From Prolixibacteraceae bacterium (GTDB taxonomy: Bacteria; Bacteroidota; Bacteroidia; Bacteroidales; Prolixibacteraceae), in assembly GCA_016930365.1 (NCBI GenBank), contig JAFGGY010000157.1:1-55443 (forward strand): a stretch of 55,443 bases of DNA. The letters run 5' to 3'. Under the pieces are notes generated by a model. That model was not told where the DNA came from and did no database searches. It saw only the letters and a list, made by a program, of their open reading frames with translations. The translations under genes and the position numbers were made by a program. This document shows, piece after piece, positions 45,265 through 54,767 of this stretch (position 1 is its first letter; each line of letters starts with the position of its first letter).

Positions 45265-46200
45265 CTATAACTTTTGAAGGTATCTATCAATCTTTGCCTT
45301 GCTAATGGGCACATACCCGGCTTCTTTGATGTATTGCTGTCCCGTGGTAAGGCACCATTTGATAAAATCGAGTGCCGCTTGTTTCTCGGGTTTGCCGTCC
45401 GAAACAAAATACAATTCACGTGCCGGTGGAGAGGGGTATTTTCCTTGGGCAATGGCTGCGAGTATCTCGTCGAAGGTATTGTAGAAATTTTCGTCGGCAT
45501 CAATCTGTCCGTTTTCATTCAGGTCGATGGGTATCACTTCGATGCCGGGGCGTTTTTTGCCGCTTTCAACATCGTAAATAAAAATGGTGTTGTTAAAAGC
45601 CACGCCCAGTGGGTCTTTCCCAACAGCTTCGGCTAACCCGGGGTCACCATAAATGCCAATGCCCTGCAGGTCTTCCTGTGTGCCACCCAGGTATTTTGCC
45701 CAAGTTCCGGCAGCACCACATGCATCGGAGCGGGTATAAACAACTATTTCGTTTGCTGCCTCATTTACGAGCAACTGGTTCCAGTTTTTGATGTTTCCAT
45801 CAATGTAAATGGCTTTTAGTTCGTCGCGGGTTAAGCCTCTTGTTTTTAGCGCGTCGAGATAAGGATTTTCAGCACTAATGGTTGGCAATACGGCATCGAT
45901 GGTAAGGCCGGCCCACCATACACCTTTGTTAATTTCGGCGGGGGCAATCTCGCGTGAAAACATGCCCAGGTCAACCGTGCCCGAGAGTGCATCGGCCATG
46001 CCTTTGCCGGCGCCTCCGCCCGAGATGTTGAAACGTACATCGGGATTTTCTTTCTTGTATTCTTCGGCCCACTTAACCACCAACGGGTACAGTGCAAAAG
46101 CTCCTGAAATGCTGATGGTTTGTTCTTTTTTCTCTTTTGAGGCACACGAGCTAAGCAATGCCATAATGAGGATTAAAATGATGGTTTTAGATGTTTTCAT
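45265..46200 (-). CDS. pstS: Phosphate-binding lipoprotein PstS-like
   Basis: A 311-residue periplasmic phosphate receptor with lipobox LLSSC (cysteine at 19). The phosphate-binding motif start is ISGAFALYPLV and SGGGAGKGMADALSG is the typical PstS loop; GTWAKYLGG is also present. Near residue 230 it has DLNENGQIDADE, which matches the EF-hand/dockerin calcium loop pattern. Start is the ATG at 46200. It is first of the pst group, separated from pstC by the repeat array. Confidence 0.93.
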   Translation of the reverse strand: MKTSKTIILILIMALLSSCASKEKKEQTISISGAFALYPLVVKWAEEYKKENPDVRFNISGGGAGKGMADALSGTVDLGMFSREIAPAEINKGVWWAGLTIDAVLPTISAENPYLDALKTRGLTRDELKAIYIDGNIKNWNQLLVNEAANEIVVYTRSDACGAAGTWAKYLGGTQEDLQGIGIYGDPGLAEAVGKDPLGVAFNNTIFIYDVESGKKRPGIEVIPIDLNENGQIDADENFYNTFDEILAAIAQGKYPSPPARELYFVSDGKPEKQAALDFIKWCLTTGQQYIKEAGYVPISKAKIDRYLQKL

Positions 46201-46309
46201 ACGATTGAATTGTTTGTTTTTTTATGGTATCGTATGGAACTCGCATGATGTGAATTATTTTCAACTTAGAGGTCAATTTTTAACATGCTCGTTTCATAGT
46301 CTCTTATTT

Positions 46310-47560
46310 TTAAAGTGTAGGTGTTATTGTAAGTTGAATGTAAACGAATTGCGAAAATTTGTTGTTGGGCACGCCCTGCAAGGTTCTGAGTGAACCGGTG
46401 GGTAAAAAAAAGCAGTAGCCGTTTTCGAGATTTCCCCATTCGTTAAATTGGTATTTTAATACCAGGTCGTTTTCGAAACCCAGATTTTTGTCTTGGGGTG
46501 TTAAAGGGTTGCTTTGAGCCAGCTGAAAATATTGGGCTTTGTTGTTGATATTAACCTTATCGTTGATTTGATAATCGAGGAAGAAGTAGTAATGTGCAAG
46601 TCCGCCTTGTTGTGTTTGCGATGCAACTGAGCTAAAATAATCCATCGCTCCAAATTTGCTGTGGCGGGCTCCGTAATGTACATCAAACAGCTTGTCGGTA
46701 GTTTGTGCACTGCCGGTTTTGCTGTTGCCCGACAAATAACTTAATCCAATTCCCGGGCTGAGTTTTTCGGTTTTATAGCAAGCTTCAAAATCAACAATGA
46801 AGGCATTCACTGCCTTGGTTTTGGTGTTTTTTCCATATTGGTAGTATATGTTTCCCCACGACGAAAAATTGCCCTTGTTGTATTTGGCATACACGCCGGT
46901 GGTATGCCTGAAATTGAGTGTGTTGGTTGTGTCGGTTTCGGTAATGCCGGCTGCCAATTGTAAAAACGATAGCGTAAGATTGTTGTTAAAATTCCGGTTT
47001 AGCCATGCAAAATCGAGGGTTTTAATCCGGTTCGACGGGTAATAATTTTCCGCTTTTAAATCGGAAAGATTGTTCCATGTGCCGGCAAGGTGTAAGTTCC
47101 AATCTTTCAACTTAAATTTTAACAACAGCGCATCGTGGCTCAATCCGTTTTGATTCCAGTTGCGGGCAGCTAATATGCGTTGACTGTCGTACTTAAAAGC
47201 TTGTCGCCCCACTTTGATGCTTAATTTATCGCTGGTTTTAATTTCTGCATAGCCTTCAAACAGCCCAATCGAATTGTTTGTGGCCACTCCCGATGAGCTC
47301 CAGCTTGCATCGCCACCCCAAAGGCGCACGTCCTGCGGCGTAATATTCAATGTTAGCAAGTCGCTTTTGTAGGCAAAACTGATGCGGGTTCGTTGCGAAA
47401 CGATGCCGGTTGGATTAGCCCCATCGGCTGCAAGTTTTTTATAGCCGTCGCGCAGCTCAAAGCGGTTACGAAGCTGGGCATCGATTGTTATCTGTGCCTG
47501 ACTATGGTTTTGCAAACAAATAATGCAGCACAATGCAAGTAGAAGTTTTTGTTTGTTCAT
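46310..47560 (-). CDS. Outer-membrane porin, alginate-export-like barrel
   Basis: A 416-residue exported protein with a signal peptide ending at HSQAQ (about 22). The start of the barrel, ITIDAQLRNRFELRDGYKKL, then RTRISFAYKSDLL and IKVGRQAFKYDSQRILA, match the alginate-export/porin-type family. About 16-18 strands are visible. Position next to pstS and downstream of a two-component system suggests a porin used in phosphate or anion uptake, but no substrate is shown. A well-organised regulatory region lies upstream. Confidence 0.85.
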   Translation of the reverse strand: MNKQKLLLALCCIICLQNHSQAQITIDAQLRNRFELRDGYKKLAADGANPTGIVSQRTRISFAYKSDLLTLNITPQDVRLWGGDASWSSSGVATNNSIGLFEGYAEIKTSDKLSIKVGRQAFKYDSQRILAARNWNQNGLSHDALLLKFKLKDWNLHLAGTWNNLSDLKAENYYPSNRIKTLDFAWLNRNFNNNLTLSFLQLAAGITETDTTNTLNFRHTTGVYAKYNKGNFSSWGNIYYQYGKNTKTKAVNAFIVDFEACYKTEKLSPGIGLSYLSGNSKTGSAQTTDKLFDVHYGARHSKFGAMDYFSSVASQTQQGGLAHYYFFLDYQINDKVNINNKAQYFQLAQSNPLTPQDKNLGFENDLVLKYQFNEWGNLENGYCFFLPTGSLRTLQGVPNNKFSQFVYIQLTITPTL

Positions 47561-47599
47561 AAATCTTTTTTATGGTTAACTAAGAGATTAAGATTGGTG

Positions 47600-47607
47600 C
47601 AAAGTTG
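47600..47607 (-). promoter_or_regulatory. -7 element of the porin promoter
   Basis: On the - strand CAACTTTG matches TAnnTTTG in all but the first base and lies about 40 bases before the porin ATG. Confidence 0.45.
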
Positions 47608-47719
47608 AAGTTTTGGAAGCAGGGGTAAAACAGCGTAAAAACGTAAAATGCCTATACGTGTTTAATGACAAATTCTACGTATAAAAACGTAGGAGTGGTT
47701 ATTTTTCAGACAGGAAAAG

Positions 47720-47798
47720 TGTAATGGATTACATAAAAAAAACGTAACAATATGTAATGGGATACAATAAAATATGAAATAAGTTGTAATGGATTACA
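47720..47798. promoter_or_regulatory. Three spaced palindromic operator-like sites
   Basis: TGTAATGGATTACA occurs perfectly at 47720-47733 and 47785-47798 and as TGTAATGGGATACA at 47753-47766. Each is an inverted repeat TGTAAT-N2-ATTACA. Centres are 33 and 32 bases apart, close to three helical turns, so all sites face one side of the DNA. They lie 160-240 bases upstream of the porin start. The binding protein is unknown. Confidence 0.65.
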
Positions 47799-47881
47799 TA
47801 AAAGATGTTTCCGACAATATCGAAACCGGTTTCGCAAATCACATTCCACTTTGGTTATTTGGGTTTTTGTATTGAATGTTT

Positions 47882-48523
47882 TTATACTTCAACAACCCCG
47901 TTTTTTATGGCAAACATTACCAACCCGGCAGTGTTTTTTGTGCCCGATTTCGACAGAATGTTTTCGCGGTGTTTGTCAACGGTACGTTTGCTTATGTTGA
48001 GCACATCGGCAATTTCCTGGTTCGATAAGCCTTTGCAAATTTGGTAAAGCACTTCGGTTTCGCGCTCGCTGAGGTCGGTGTTCTTTTGTGGCTGGTTTTT
48101 GCGGTTGATGCTGTTGAGCAATCCGCTTAAAATTTCCTGTGAAAAATAATTTTTGCCGGCCATCACATTTTTAATGGAAGCTTCAACGTCGTCGATGCCC
48201 GAGTTTTTCAATATGAAACCTTTGGCGCCGGCTTCAATCATTCGGGTGTAATAGTCTTCTTCGCCGTACATCGATAAGGCTATAATGTTTGTTCCGGGGT
48301 ACATTTTTAGTACTTGCCTGCATGCTTCAATGCCATCGGTTTCGGGCATGTCGATATCCATAAAAATGATGTCGGGTGTACGCTGCTCAAGCAACTGGAA
48401 TAATTCATGCGCGTTGGCTGCAAGTTTTACCTCGTTTACATAATCGAGGTTGCTCAGCAGCAGTTGCATGCCTTCTCTAAAAAGCTGGTGGTCGTCGACC
48501 AAAATGAGTGAAATTTTATCCAT
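47882..48523 (-). CDS. NarL/LuxR-type response regulator
   Basis: A 213-residue regulator. The receiver domain (1-125) has D-D near residues 9-10 and the phosphate-accepting D in FMDIDMPETDG, then the lysine in GFILKNSG. The C-terminal LuxR helix-turn-helix (LSERETEVLYQICKGLSNQE, SKRTVDKHRENILSKSG) ends at about 205. The ATG at 48523 begins 1 base after the kinase gene; a TTG at 48532 is an alternative. It pairs with the kinase upstream. Its place before the porin makes that gene a likely target. Confidence 0.92.
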   Translation of the reverse strand: MDKISLILVDDHQLFREGMQLLLSNLDYVNEVKLAANAHELFQLLEQRTPDIIFMDIDMPETDGIEACRQVLKMYPGTNIIALSMYGEEDYYTRMIEAGAKGFILKNSGIDDVEASIKNVMAGKNYFSQEILSGLLNSINRKNQPQKNTDLSERETEVLYQICKGLSNQEIADVLNISKRTVDKHRENILSKSGTKNTAGLVMFAIKNGVVEV

Positions 48524-48524
48524 G

Positions 48525-49466
48525 TTACTCAATGTTTATGCTAATTTTTACCTGCACACCCTCGTTGGGGCTTGTAAAAAAATGAAAACGCCCGTTAAGC
48601 GATTTGATACGTGATTTTATATTCGAAAAGCCTTGTCCTTTGTTAGCAAAGTTATCTTTTTCCATGTCAAATCCTTTCCCATCGTCAATATATTCGAGGT
48701 TTATGTGGTGGTCGGTTTTTAGAATGTCGATATAAATATTGTTGGCGTTGGCGTGTTGCAAGGTGTTCGAAATCAGCTCGCAAACTATGCGGTACAGCAC
48801 TACTTCAATATTATAGGCAAAACGCTGGTTGTCGATGTTGTTTGTGTATTTGATTTTGGGTTTGTCGATAATATTCAGCTTGCCAATAAACGATTTAATT
48901 GCTTTGTGCAGCCCGAATTTATTGAGGACATGCGGGCTCAGGTTATTCGATATTTCTTTTAAGGTAACAACCGATTCGTCGATAAGCTTTTCGGCATTAA
49001 TTATCACTTTATCGTTGCTGTTGTCGCTGTTTCGTTTGACCGAGATAGCCATTTTAACCGACGACAGCAGGGGGCCAAGCCCGTCGTGTAGCTCTTTGGC
49101 AAAGCGCTGGCGTTCCTTTTCTTCGGTTTTTATGATGGCCGAAAGAACCCTGGCTTCGTTTTGTTTGCGTAGCTGGTCGAAGCGTTTTTGCAGATTGAAA
49201 ATACGGCGTACAAACGCCAGACTTATCAGCATAATTACCGAAATAAATACGCCGGTCCAGCTGCTCAGCATTTGCGAAGTAAACTTATAATCGATGTTGT
49301 AAATTTCGAAAAGCTCGAAAACACGGCGGAAGGCCATCAGTAAAAAACCGGCCGATATGAGCCACCAGGCAATGTTTGTACGGGTTCGTTTAACCAGCGA
49401 GAGGGCAATAATTGCAGCACCAAACTGCAAAATAACCGATAATATCAGGGCAATTTTGATGGCCAT
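48525..49466 (-). CDS. HisKA_3-type sensor histidine kinase
   Basis: A 313-residue membrane kinase with three N-terminal transmembrane helices (about 4-24, 33-50, 68-88). The dimerisation box is EEKERQRFAKELHDGLGPLL with the phospho-accepting histidine. The HATPase part has ELISNTLQHANANNIY and DDGKGFDMEKDNF, then GFSNIKSRI. The periplasmic part is almost absent, so the signal is probably membrane- or cytoplasm-borne. The stop lies 1 base before the regulator ATG. Confidence 0.9.
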   Translation of the reverse strand: MAIKIALILSVILQFGAAIIALSLVKRTRTNIAWWLISAGFLLMAFRRVFELFEIYNIDYKFTSQMLSSWTGVFISVIMLISLAFVRRIFNLQKRFDQLRKQNEARVLSAIIKTEEKERQRFAKELHDGLGPLLSSVKMAISVKRNSDNSNDKVIINAEKLIDESVVTLKEISNNLSPHVLNKFGLHKAIKSFIGKLNIIDKPKIKYTNNIDNQRFAYNIEVVLYRIVCELISNTLQHANANNIYIDILKTDHHINLEYIDDGKGFDMEKDNFANKGQGFSNIKSRIKSLNGRFHFFTSPNEGVQVKISINIE

Positions 49467-49575
49467 AGCAAAAAGTTTTTTCTGCGAATTTAGAGAAAAA
49501 CTTTTTTAAACGTTCTTTATGCATAAATCGTTTTTGCCGGTTGTATTTCTGTTTCGAAAAGTACGACCTAAGATT

Positions 49576-50826
49576 TTAGTCTTTGTCGTAGGTAAATTTT
49601 TGCAGAATATGCCCCATGCGGTCGCGTTTGGTTTTCATGTAAAACTCGTTGTAGATATTGGGTTCAATTTCAATTGGAATGTTTTCAACCACTTTCAAAC
49701 CGTAACCTTCGAGGCCAACACGTTTAACCGGATTGTTCGATAATAGTCGCATTTTACGTACGCCCAAGTCTCTTAGAATTTGTGCGCCAACACCATAGTC
49801 GCGTTCGTCGGGTGCAAACCCCAGATGTACGTTTGCATCAACCGTATCGAGACCTTCTTCCTGGAGTTTGTAAGCTTTAATTTTATTTAAAAGGCCAATT
49901 CCGCGGCCTTCCTGGTCGAGATAAACAATAACGCCTTTGCCTTCTTTTTCAATCATTTCCATCGATTTATGCAGCTGGTCTCCGCATTCGCAACGTAACG
50001 AGCCAAAAATATCGCCGGTAACACACGATGAATGCATGCGTACCATTACCGATTCTTCTGGTTTCCAGTCGCCTTTTACCAGGGCAACATGTTCTTTCCC
50101 GTTCGATTTTTGGAGGTAAGGGATGATTTTGAAGTCGCCGTATTTGGTTGGAAGTCGGGCAGCTTCACCTCTTTTTATAAGACTCTCTTTTTCGATGCGA
50201 TAGGTAATAAGGTCGGCTATCGAAATCACTTTAAGGTCGAATTTTTTTGCAATGTCGAGTAGTTGAGGCAATCGGGCCATGGTGCCGTCGTCGTTCATTA
50301 CTTCAACCAAGATTCCGGCAGGTTCGAGTCCGGCCATGCGCGCAAGGTCAACGGCTGCTTCGGTGTGACCCGAGCGGCGCAATACACCACGATCTTTGGA
50401 TTTAAGTGGGAAAATATGCCCCGGGCGTCCCAGCTCTTCGGGTTTGGTATTTTTATCGGCCAGTAACTTAATAGTAACAGAGCGGTCGTAGGCCGAAATT
50501 CCGGTGCTTGTGCCATGCCCAAGTGCATCAACCGACACGGTGAAAGGCGTTTCGTGAAGCGATGTGTTCTTGCCCACCATCATTTCGAGTTCAAGCTCGT
50601 TGCATCGTTCCTCGGTTAACGGCGCACAGATTAGGCCTCGTCCTTCTTTGGTCATGAAGTTGATCATCTCGGGTGTAACCTTTTCGGCTGCAGCTATAAA
50701 ATCGCCTTCGTTCTCTCTATCTTCATCGTCAACAACGATGACAATTTTGCCATTTTTAATATCGTCAATGGCTTCATCTATTGTGTTTAGCTTATTGTTG
50801 AAGTCGCTCTGTTGGTTTCCAGACAT
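49576..50826 (-). CDS. ribBA: Bifunctional 3,4-dihydroxy-2-butanone-4-phosphate synthase / GTP cyclohydrolase II
   Basis: A 416-residue fusion enzyme for the first steps of riboflavin synthesis. The N-terminal half has [12 protein letters not shown] (metal site) and [14 protein letters not shown]. The C-terminal half has [20 protein letters not shown] (zinc cysteines) and [20 protein letters not shown], with the catalytic arginine in [20 protein letters not shown]. Both domains look intact. Its start overlaps the end of the GT2 gene by 35 bases. The glycosyltransferase link is likely only shared transcription. Confidence 0.97.
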   Translation of the reverse strand: MSGNQQSDFNNKLNTIDEAIDDIKNGKIVIVVDDEDRENEGDFIAAAEKVTPEMINFMTKEGRGLICAPLTEERCNELELEMMVGKNTSLHETPFTVSVDALGHGTSTGISAYDRSVTIKLLADKNTKPEELGRPGHIFPLKSKDRGVLRRSGHTEAAVDLARMAGLEPAGILVEVMNDDGTMARLPQLLDIAKKFDLKVISIADLITYRIEKESLIKRGEAARLPTKYGDFKIIPYLQKSNGKEHVALVKGDWKPEESVMVRMHSSCVTGDIFGSLRCECGDQLHKSMEMIEKEGKGVIVYLDQEGRGIGLLNKIKAYKLQEEGLDTVDANVHLGFAPDERDYGVGAQILRDLGVRKMRLLSNNPVKRVGLEGYGLKVVENIPIEIEPNIYNEFYMKTKRDRMGHILQKFTYDKD

Positions 50827-51970
50827 TTGATTTTACCCCTTTTAGTGATTTAAAAAACCCAATTAACAACGACAGATTCATTGTATAAAAGTGGGTTACG
50901 AACCGCAAAAGTACTACATGAAATCCAATTTTCTTAAGAAAGATGTCAGCAATTACCGAAAAAGTAACAATTACTTGCAGTAGTAATGCAATTTTGTAAT
51001 GTAAGGCTACAGGCCACAGAAAGATGTTTGAAACGAAGGCTAAAAGAATGAAGAAAGGGCCAAACCATCGGAGTATTTTGTGTGAGAAGAAACAAAAGCC
51101 TGCAGGTTGAAATACATTTAACCACAATGGGGCAAAGTGCCATAAATTCTGAAAATTCCCGGTTCCAATCCTTATTTTTCGTTTAAATTCAATTGCAAGG
51201 TTGTTCGATACATCTTCGTAAACGATGGCGTTTGTGTTGTTTATGGCCATTTTATCTTTTTGCAATACATTCATGCAAATAAAAAAATCATCAACAAGAT
51301 AATTTGAGGGTACCGGGGTGTATAGATTTTTTCGAATGGCATAGCATCCGCCAAAAGGACCAATCATAGTTCCAAAGGTTTTACTTTCCAGCGATTTTAC
51401 ATAAACCTCGTGAGATATATACGATTTCTCCTGAAAGGAGATGCCGTGACGCGTAATTCCATAGTTTTGCATGTGGGTATCGACCAGCCCAATACGTTCG
51501 TCTGAAAAATATTTTACCAGTTCGGTGAGTGTGTCGGCCTGCATTAAAACGTTGGCATCGGTAAGTATCAGTAGTACGCCGCTTGCTTTTTGTTCCAGCT
51601 GGTTAATGATGTTGATTTTTCCTTGTCGTTTTTCGAATACGAAGAATTGAAGGTTGTTAAATTCTTTGGATAGTTTTTCGAGAATCTCGTTCGTTCCATC
51701 GCTTGAATTGTCGGAACCGATCAGTACTTCAATTCGATGTGTTGGATAGTTGGTTTTGTAAATGCTCCGTATTTTTTGTTCGATGATGCGGCTTTCGTTG
51801 TATGCGGCTATAAGTACCGAAAGTTTAGGCTGATGTGTAGCTTGCGTGTTGGTATTTATTTGTATTTCTCCCTTAAGCCGCACAATTAGCTTCAGCAACA
51901 AAGGGTAGAGCACATACGAGTGTGCTATAGCCAGTACCGAAAGCCAAAATAGTATATGAAATAGTATCAT
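50792..51970 (-). CDS. Membrane-bound family 2 glycosyltransferase
   Basis: A 392-residue protein with an N-terminal membrane helix (1-22) and three or four C-terminal helices. The catalytic core has [33 protein letters not shown] and LILTDANVL (the T-D-A metal motif). [13 protein letters not shown] stands where processive GT2 enzymes have Q-x-x-R-W. The layout suits polymerising or lipid-linked sugar transfer. It overlaps the GT4 gene by 4 bases and ribBA by 35 bases. Confidence 0.88.
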   Translation of the reverse strand: MILFHILFWLSVLAIAHSYVLYPLLLKLIVRLKGEIQINTNTQATHQPKLSVLIAAYNESRIIEQKIRSIYKTNYPTHRIEVLIGSDNSSDGTNEILEKLSKEFNNLQFFVFEKRQGKINIINQLEQKASGVLLILTDANVLMQADTLTELVKYFSDERIGLVDTHMQNYGITRHGISFQEKSYISHEVYVKSLESKTFGTMIGPFGGCYAIRKNLYTPVPSNYLVDDFFICMNVLQKDKMAINNTNAIVYEDVSNNLAIEFKRKIRIGTGNFQNLWHFAPLWLNVFQPAGFCFFSHKILRWFGPFFILLAFVSNIFLWPVALHYKIALLLQVIVTFSVIADIFLKKIGFHVVLLRFVTHFYTMNLSLLIGFFKSLKGVKSNVWKPTERLQQ

Positions 51971-53172
51971 TTAATGTGTTGCTTGTAAAATGTTGCCAGC
52001 TTTTCGATAAGTAATTGGTTGTCGAAAGCCGATTTTACAAATTTAGAAGCTTTTAGCCCGGTTGCAAGAGTTTTTTCTTTGTTGGATAATAATTCTATAA
52101 CAATTTTTGAAAAATCGTTCTGATTTTTAGCAATGTAGATGTGCTCGTTGTTAATGGCTTCGATTCCTTCACAGCCTATGAGGGTGGTAACAATGCACTT
52201 TTGATGCATCATTCCCTCGATAATTTTTATGCGCATACCGCTTCCCGAGAGCAGGGGTACTATAAACAAACCGTTTTCCTGCATAAATCTGGCTGCGTTT
52301 TCAACTTCACCAACGTAATCAATGTGTGGATAGTTGTTGAGTTTATCAACCAGCCATTGTGGTGCATTTCGACCTGCAATTTTCAGCTTGGACTTCGGTC
52401 TTTTTTCAAGAATTACCTGCCAGCTTCCGTCTAAAAACCAAAACAAACCTTCCTGGTTTGGTGCCCAGTCGAGTGCTCCGATAAAAAATAAATCGTCGGA
52501 TTGTGGCTTTTTTATTTCAAACCTTGTATTTGTTGTGTCGATACCGGCCGGAATGGTTATGCTTGGTTTTGTGTTGCCCATCTGGTTTAACATCTTTTCG
52601 TCGCGTTGTGTAATGGCCACCAACAAATCGTAGGTATTTAAAGCATCCGTTTCAAATTGTTTTAAGCGCGATGTTAGAATTTTGAGATATAGCTTTTTTA
52701 GCCCTTTGCTGTGAGCAAGCGTACGTTGCCATATTTCGTGCTCAATATTATGGCTGCGGTAGGCAATCAGTGCATTCGAGTATTTGCGAATGGTGCCGAT
52801 ATAGGGGCAAAGATATAAGCCTTCGAGCTGTACAACATCGAAATTCGTAGCCTTTAAAAGTACTTCGAGCTTATGCCGGTAGGTTTTATTGATAAAACGT
52901 TGAGCATTATACGGAAGGCGCGAGTTTACAAGGTTTACAAATGCCTCGGCGGGGGAGATTTTAGCCGGAACTTCGACCAAGTGGAAAATAATTTTTGATG
53001 TGAGTTCATTCGGCAATTCGAAGGGCGAGATGTGGTGCTTAAAGGTATTCATTGCCAGCACCGTAACGTGATGTCCCGCGTCGGCAAAGGCTTTTATCAT
53101 TGATAGTGATGCGATAGAACCACCATCTTTAGGTGGGTAGGGGGGTTTGTTATTTAGAAAAAGTATCTTCAT
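51967..53172 (-). CDS. Family 4 glycosyltransferase
   Basis: A 401-residue GT-B enzyme. It starts FLNNKPPYPPKDGGSIASLS (donor/acceptor loop), and the C-terminal half has FIGALDWAPNQEGLFWFLDG and VPLLSGSGMRIKIIEGM with the conserved glutamate. It probably adds a sugar to a cell-surface glycan. It overlaps lptF/G by 23 bases and the GT2 gene by 4. Confidence 0.88.
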   Translation of the reverse strand: MKILFLNNKPPYPPKDGGSIASLSMIKAFADAGHHVTVLAMNTFKHHISPFELPNELTSKIIFHLVEVPAKISPAEAFVNLVNSRLPYNAQRFINKTYRHKLEVLLKATNFDVVQLEGLYLCPYIGTIRKYSNALIAYRSHNIEHEIWQRTLAHSKGLKKLYLKILTSRLKQFETDALNTYDLLVAITQRDEKMLNQMGNTKPSITIPAGIDTTNTRFEIKKPQSDDLFFIGALDWAPNQEGLFWFLDGSWQVILEKRPKSKLKIAGRNAPQWLVDKLNNYPHIDYVGEVENAARFMQENGLFIVPLLSGSGMRIKIIEGMMHQKCIVTTLIGCEGIEAINNEHIYIAKNQNDFSKIVIELLSNKEKTLATGLKASKFVKSAFDNQLLIEKLATFYKQHIK

Positions 53173-54649
53173 TATTGTTCTTCTTCGAGGGTTTCAAAAA
53201 CCTGAAAATGTTCAACGATTTTAGGATACGATTGTAGGTTTCTTTATTCAAAAGCAATGAGTCGGTAACGGCCTGATGAGTAAGAATAACGCCGATGAAC
53301 AGAAATACCAAAGAGGGGAGCCAAACTACGGTGTCGACGCGCCAAACACCTTCGCGGGCTACTTTTTTGCCAATAACCGTAAACAAATAGTAGGCAATAA
53401 ACAGCAAAATTGAAACAACAACCGGCATACCAAAACCTCCTTTGCGAATAATTGCCCCAAGTGGAGCTCCAATAAAAAAGAACATCAGGCATGCAAACGA
53501 TAAAGAATATCTTTCGTGCCAGGCAATCAGGTGTTTGTTGATCTGAACCATGCGGTTGTATAAATCGGATTGATACTGCAATAAAATGCGCTGATTTTGT
53601 TGTGCAAGGCGCTGTGCAGTATTCAATATTACCTTTTTCATGGGTTGTGAAAGCGAAGCAAAAATGGTGTCAATGTGAACCTGATTGCTATCGGGAATAA
53701 GCATTGTAATTTTTAGGGTGTCGGGTTTGTATGAGTTTTTAACTGCATTATCGAGAACATCGTTGTATCGAATAGCGAACGACATAACTTTTTCACGTTC
53801 GGAGTATTTCATCGACAGGGTGTCGATGGATGCCACAAGTGCTTTGTTGCTTAAAGTGAGGTAGTTGTCTTTAAAATAGCTTTCGTCGGCTCGTTTTAAG
53901 TCGAAATCTTTTACGTTTATTACAACTTTTTGATGTTTAAAAGTTTCTTGTCTGAATGGTTTGGTATCTTTTATTCTTCTGCGATTTCCTGTTTGTACAT
54001 CGTTATAGCTAATGCCGCTATATAAATCAAGAATCATATACTGTTTGTCGTCCGACATGTTAACATAGCCCGAATCGGCAATAATTACGCTGATGTTACC
54101 TCTTCCATCGGTGTGGTCGTATATCATCAGGCCTTTTAGTAATTTAGTTTCGTTATCGCGTTTTTTTACTTTAATGCTGTATCCATCAATTTCGTTCGAG
54201 AAAATACCCTCTTTTATAATCATTTCGGGGCGTTGTTCTTTTACGCTCCACAGCAAGGCTCGAAATTTTGCATTGGTAACCGGTATAACCTGGTCGGCCA
54301 AGAAGTAAGCAAAGAGTGTGATGAAGAGGCTTACAAAGATAAGCGGGCGCATTATTTTTAATAGCGACACACCGCTGGCTTTAATGGCCAGTAGCTCGAA
54401 GCGTTCGCCCAGGTTTCCAAAAGTCATTATGGATGCCAGTAGCACAGCCAGGGGGAGTGCCATTGGAACCAAGCTCATTGAAGCGTATGATATCAATTCG
54501 ATAATAATACCGGTTTCGAGGCCTTTACCAACTAAATCGTCGAGGTATTTCCATAAAAATTGCATGAGCAGCACAAATATGCTCACGAAAAATGTAAGTA
54601 GAAATGGCCCGATAAAGCTTTTAATGATATAGGAGTTGAGCTTGTTCAT
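53150..54649 (-). CDS. LptF/LptG-family permease (YjgP/YjgQ)
   Basis: A 499-residue protein with three N-terminal helices (about 12-34, 50-75, 98-118), a long periplasmic beta region (130-370) and three C-terminal helices. The start MNKLNSYIIKSFIGPFLLTF is the family signature. In Proteobacteria LptF and LptG extract lipopolysaccharide from the inner membrane. Only one such protein is here; the partner may be elsewhere. It is first in a chain of four overlapping genes. Confidence 0.9.
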   Translation of the reverse strand: MNKLNSYIIKSFIGPFLLTFFVSIFVLLMQFLWKYLDDLVGKGLETGIIIELISYASMSLVPMALPLAVLLASIMTFGNLGERFELLAIKASGVSLLKIMRPLIFVSLFITLFAYFLADQVIPVTNAKFRALLWSVKEQRPEMIIKEGIFSNEIDGYSIKVKKRDNETKLLKGLMIYDHTDGRGNISVIIADSGYVNMSDDKQYMILDLYSGISYNDVQTGNRRRIKDTKPFRQETFKHQKVVINVKDFDLKRADESYFKDNYLTLSNKALVASIDTLSMKYSEREKVMSFAIRYNDVLDNAVKNSYKPDTLKITMLIPDSNQVHIDTIFASLSQPMKKVILNTAQRLAQQNQRILLQYQSDLYNRMVQINKHLIAWHERYSLSFACLMFFFIGAPLGAIIRKGGFGMPVVVSILLFIAYYLFTVIGKKVAREGVWRVDTVVWLPSLVFLFIGVILTHQAVTDSLLLNKETYNRILKSLNIFRFLKPSKKNNNEDTFSK

Positions 54650-54767
54650 TTATTTCAATTAAAACATGCAAAACTAAGAATATGCTTCGATATGATTGAA
54701 AAATAAAACGAAAATTTGCCCTTAATAGTATTGGCGGTGCAAATAATTAAACAATTGAAGTAAGGGT

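Larger units (their letters stand above)
47561..47881. other. Regulatory intergenic region upstream of the porin
   Basis: 321 bases with no gene. They hold the porin promoter, three AAAACGTA boxes (47638, 47684, 47739), a CTACGT/ACGTAG inverted repeat (47675-47692) and three 14-bp palindromes. No other region in the window is this dense in sites. Confidence 0.6.

Noticed and set aside
45878-46393. 171-residue + frame opposite pstS
   Set aside because: Antisense shadow of a lipoprotein gene with clear motifs.
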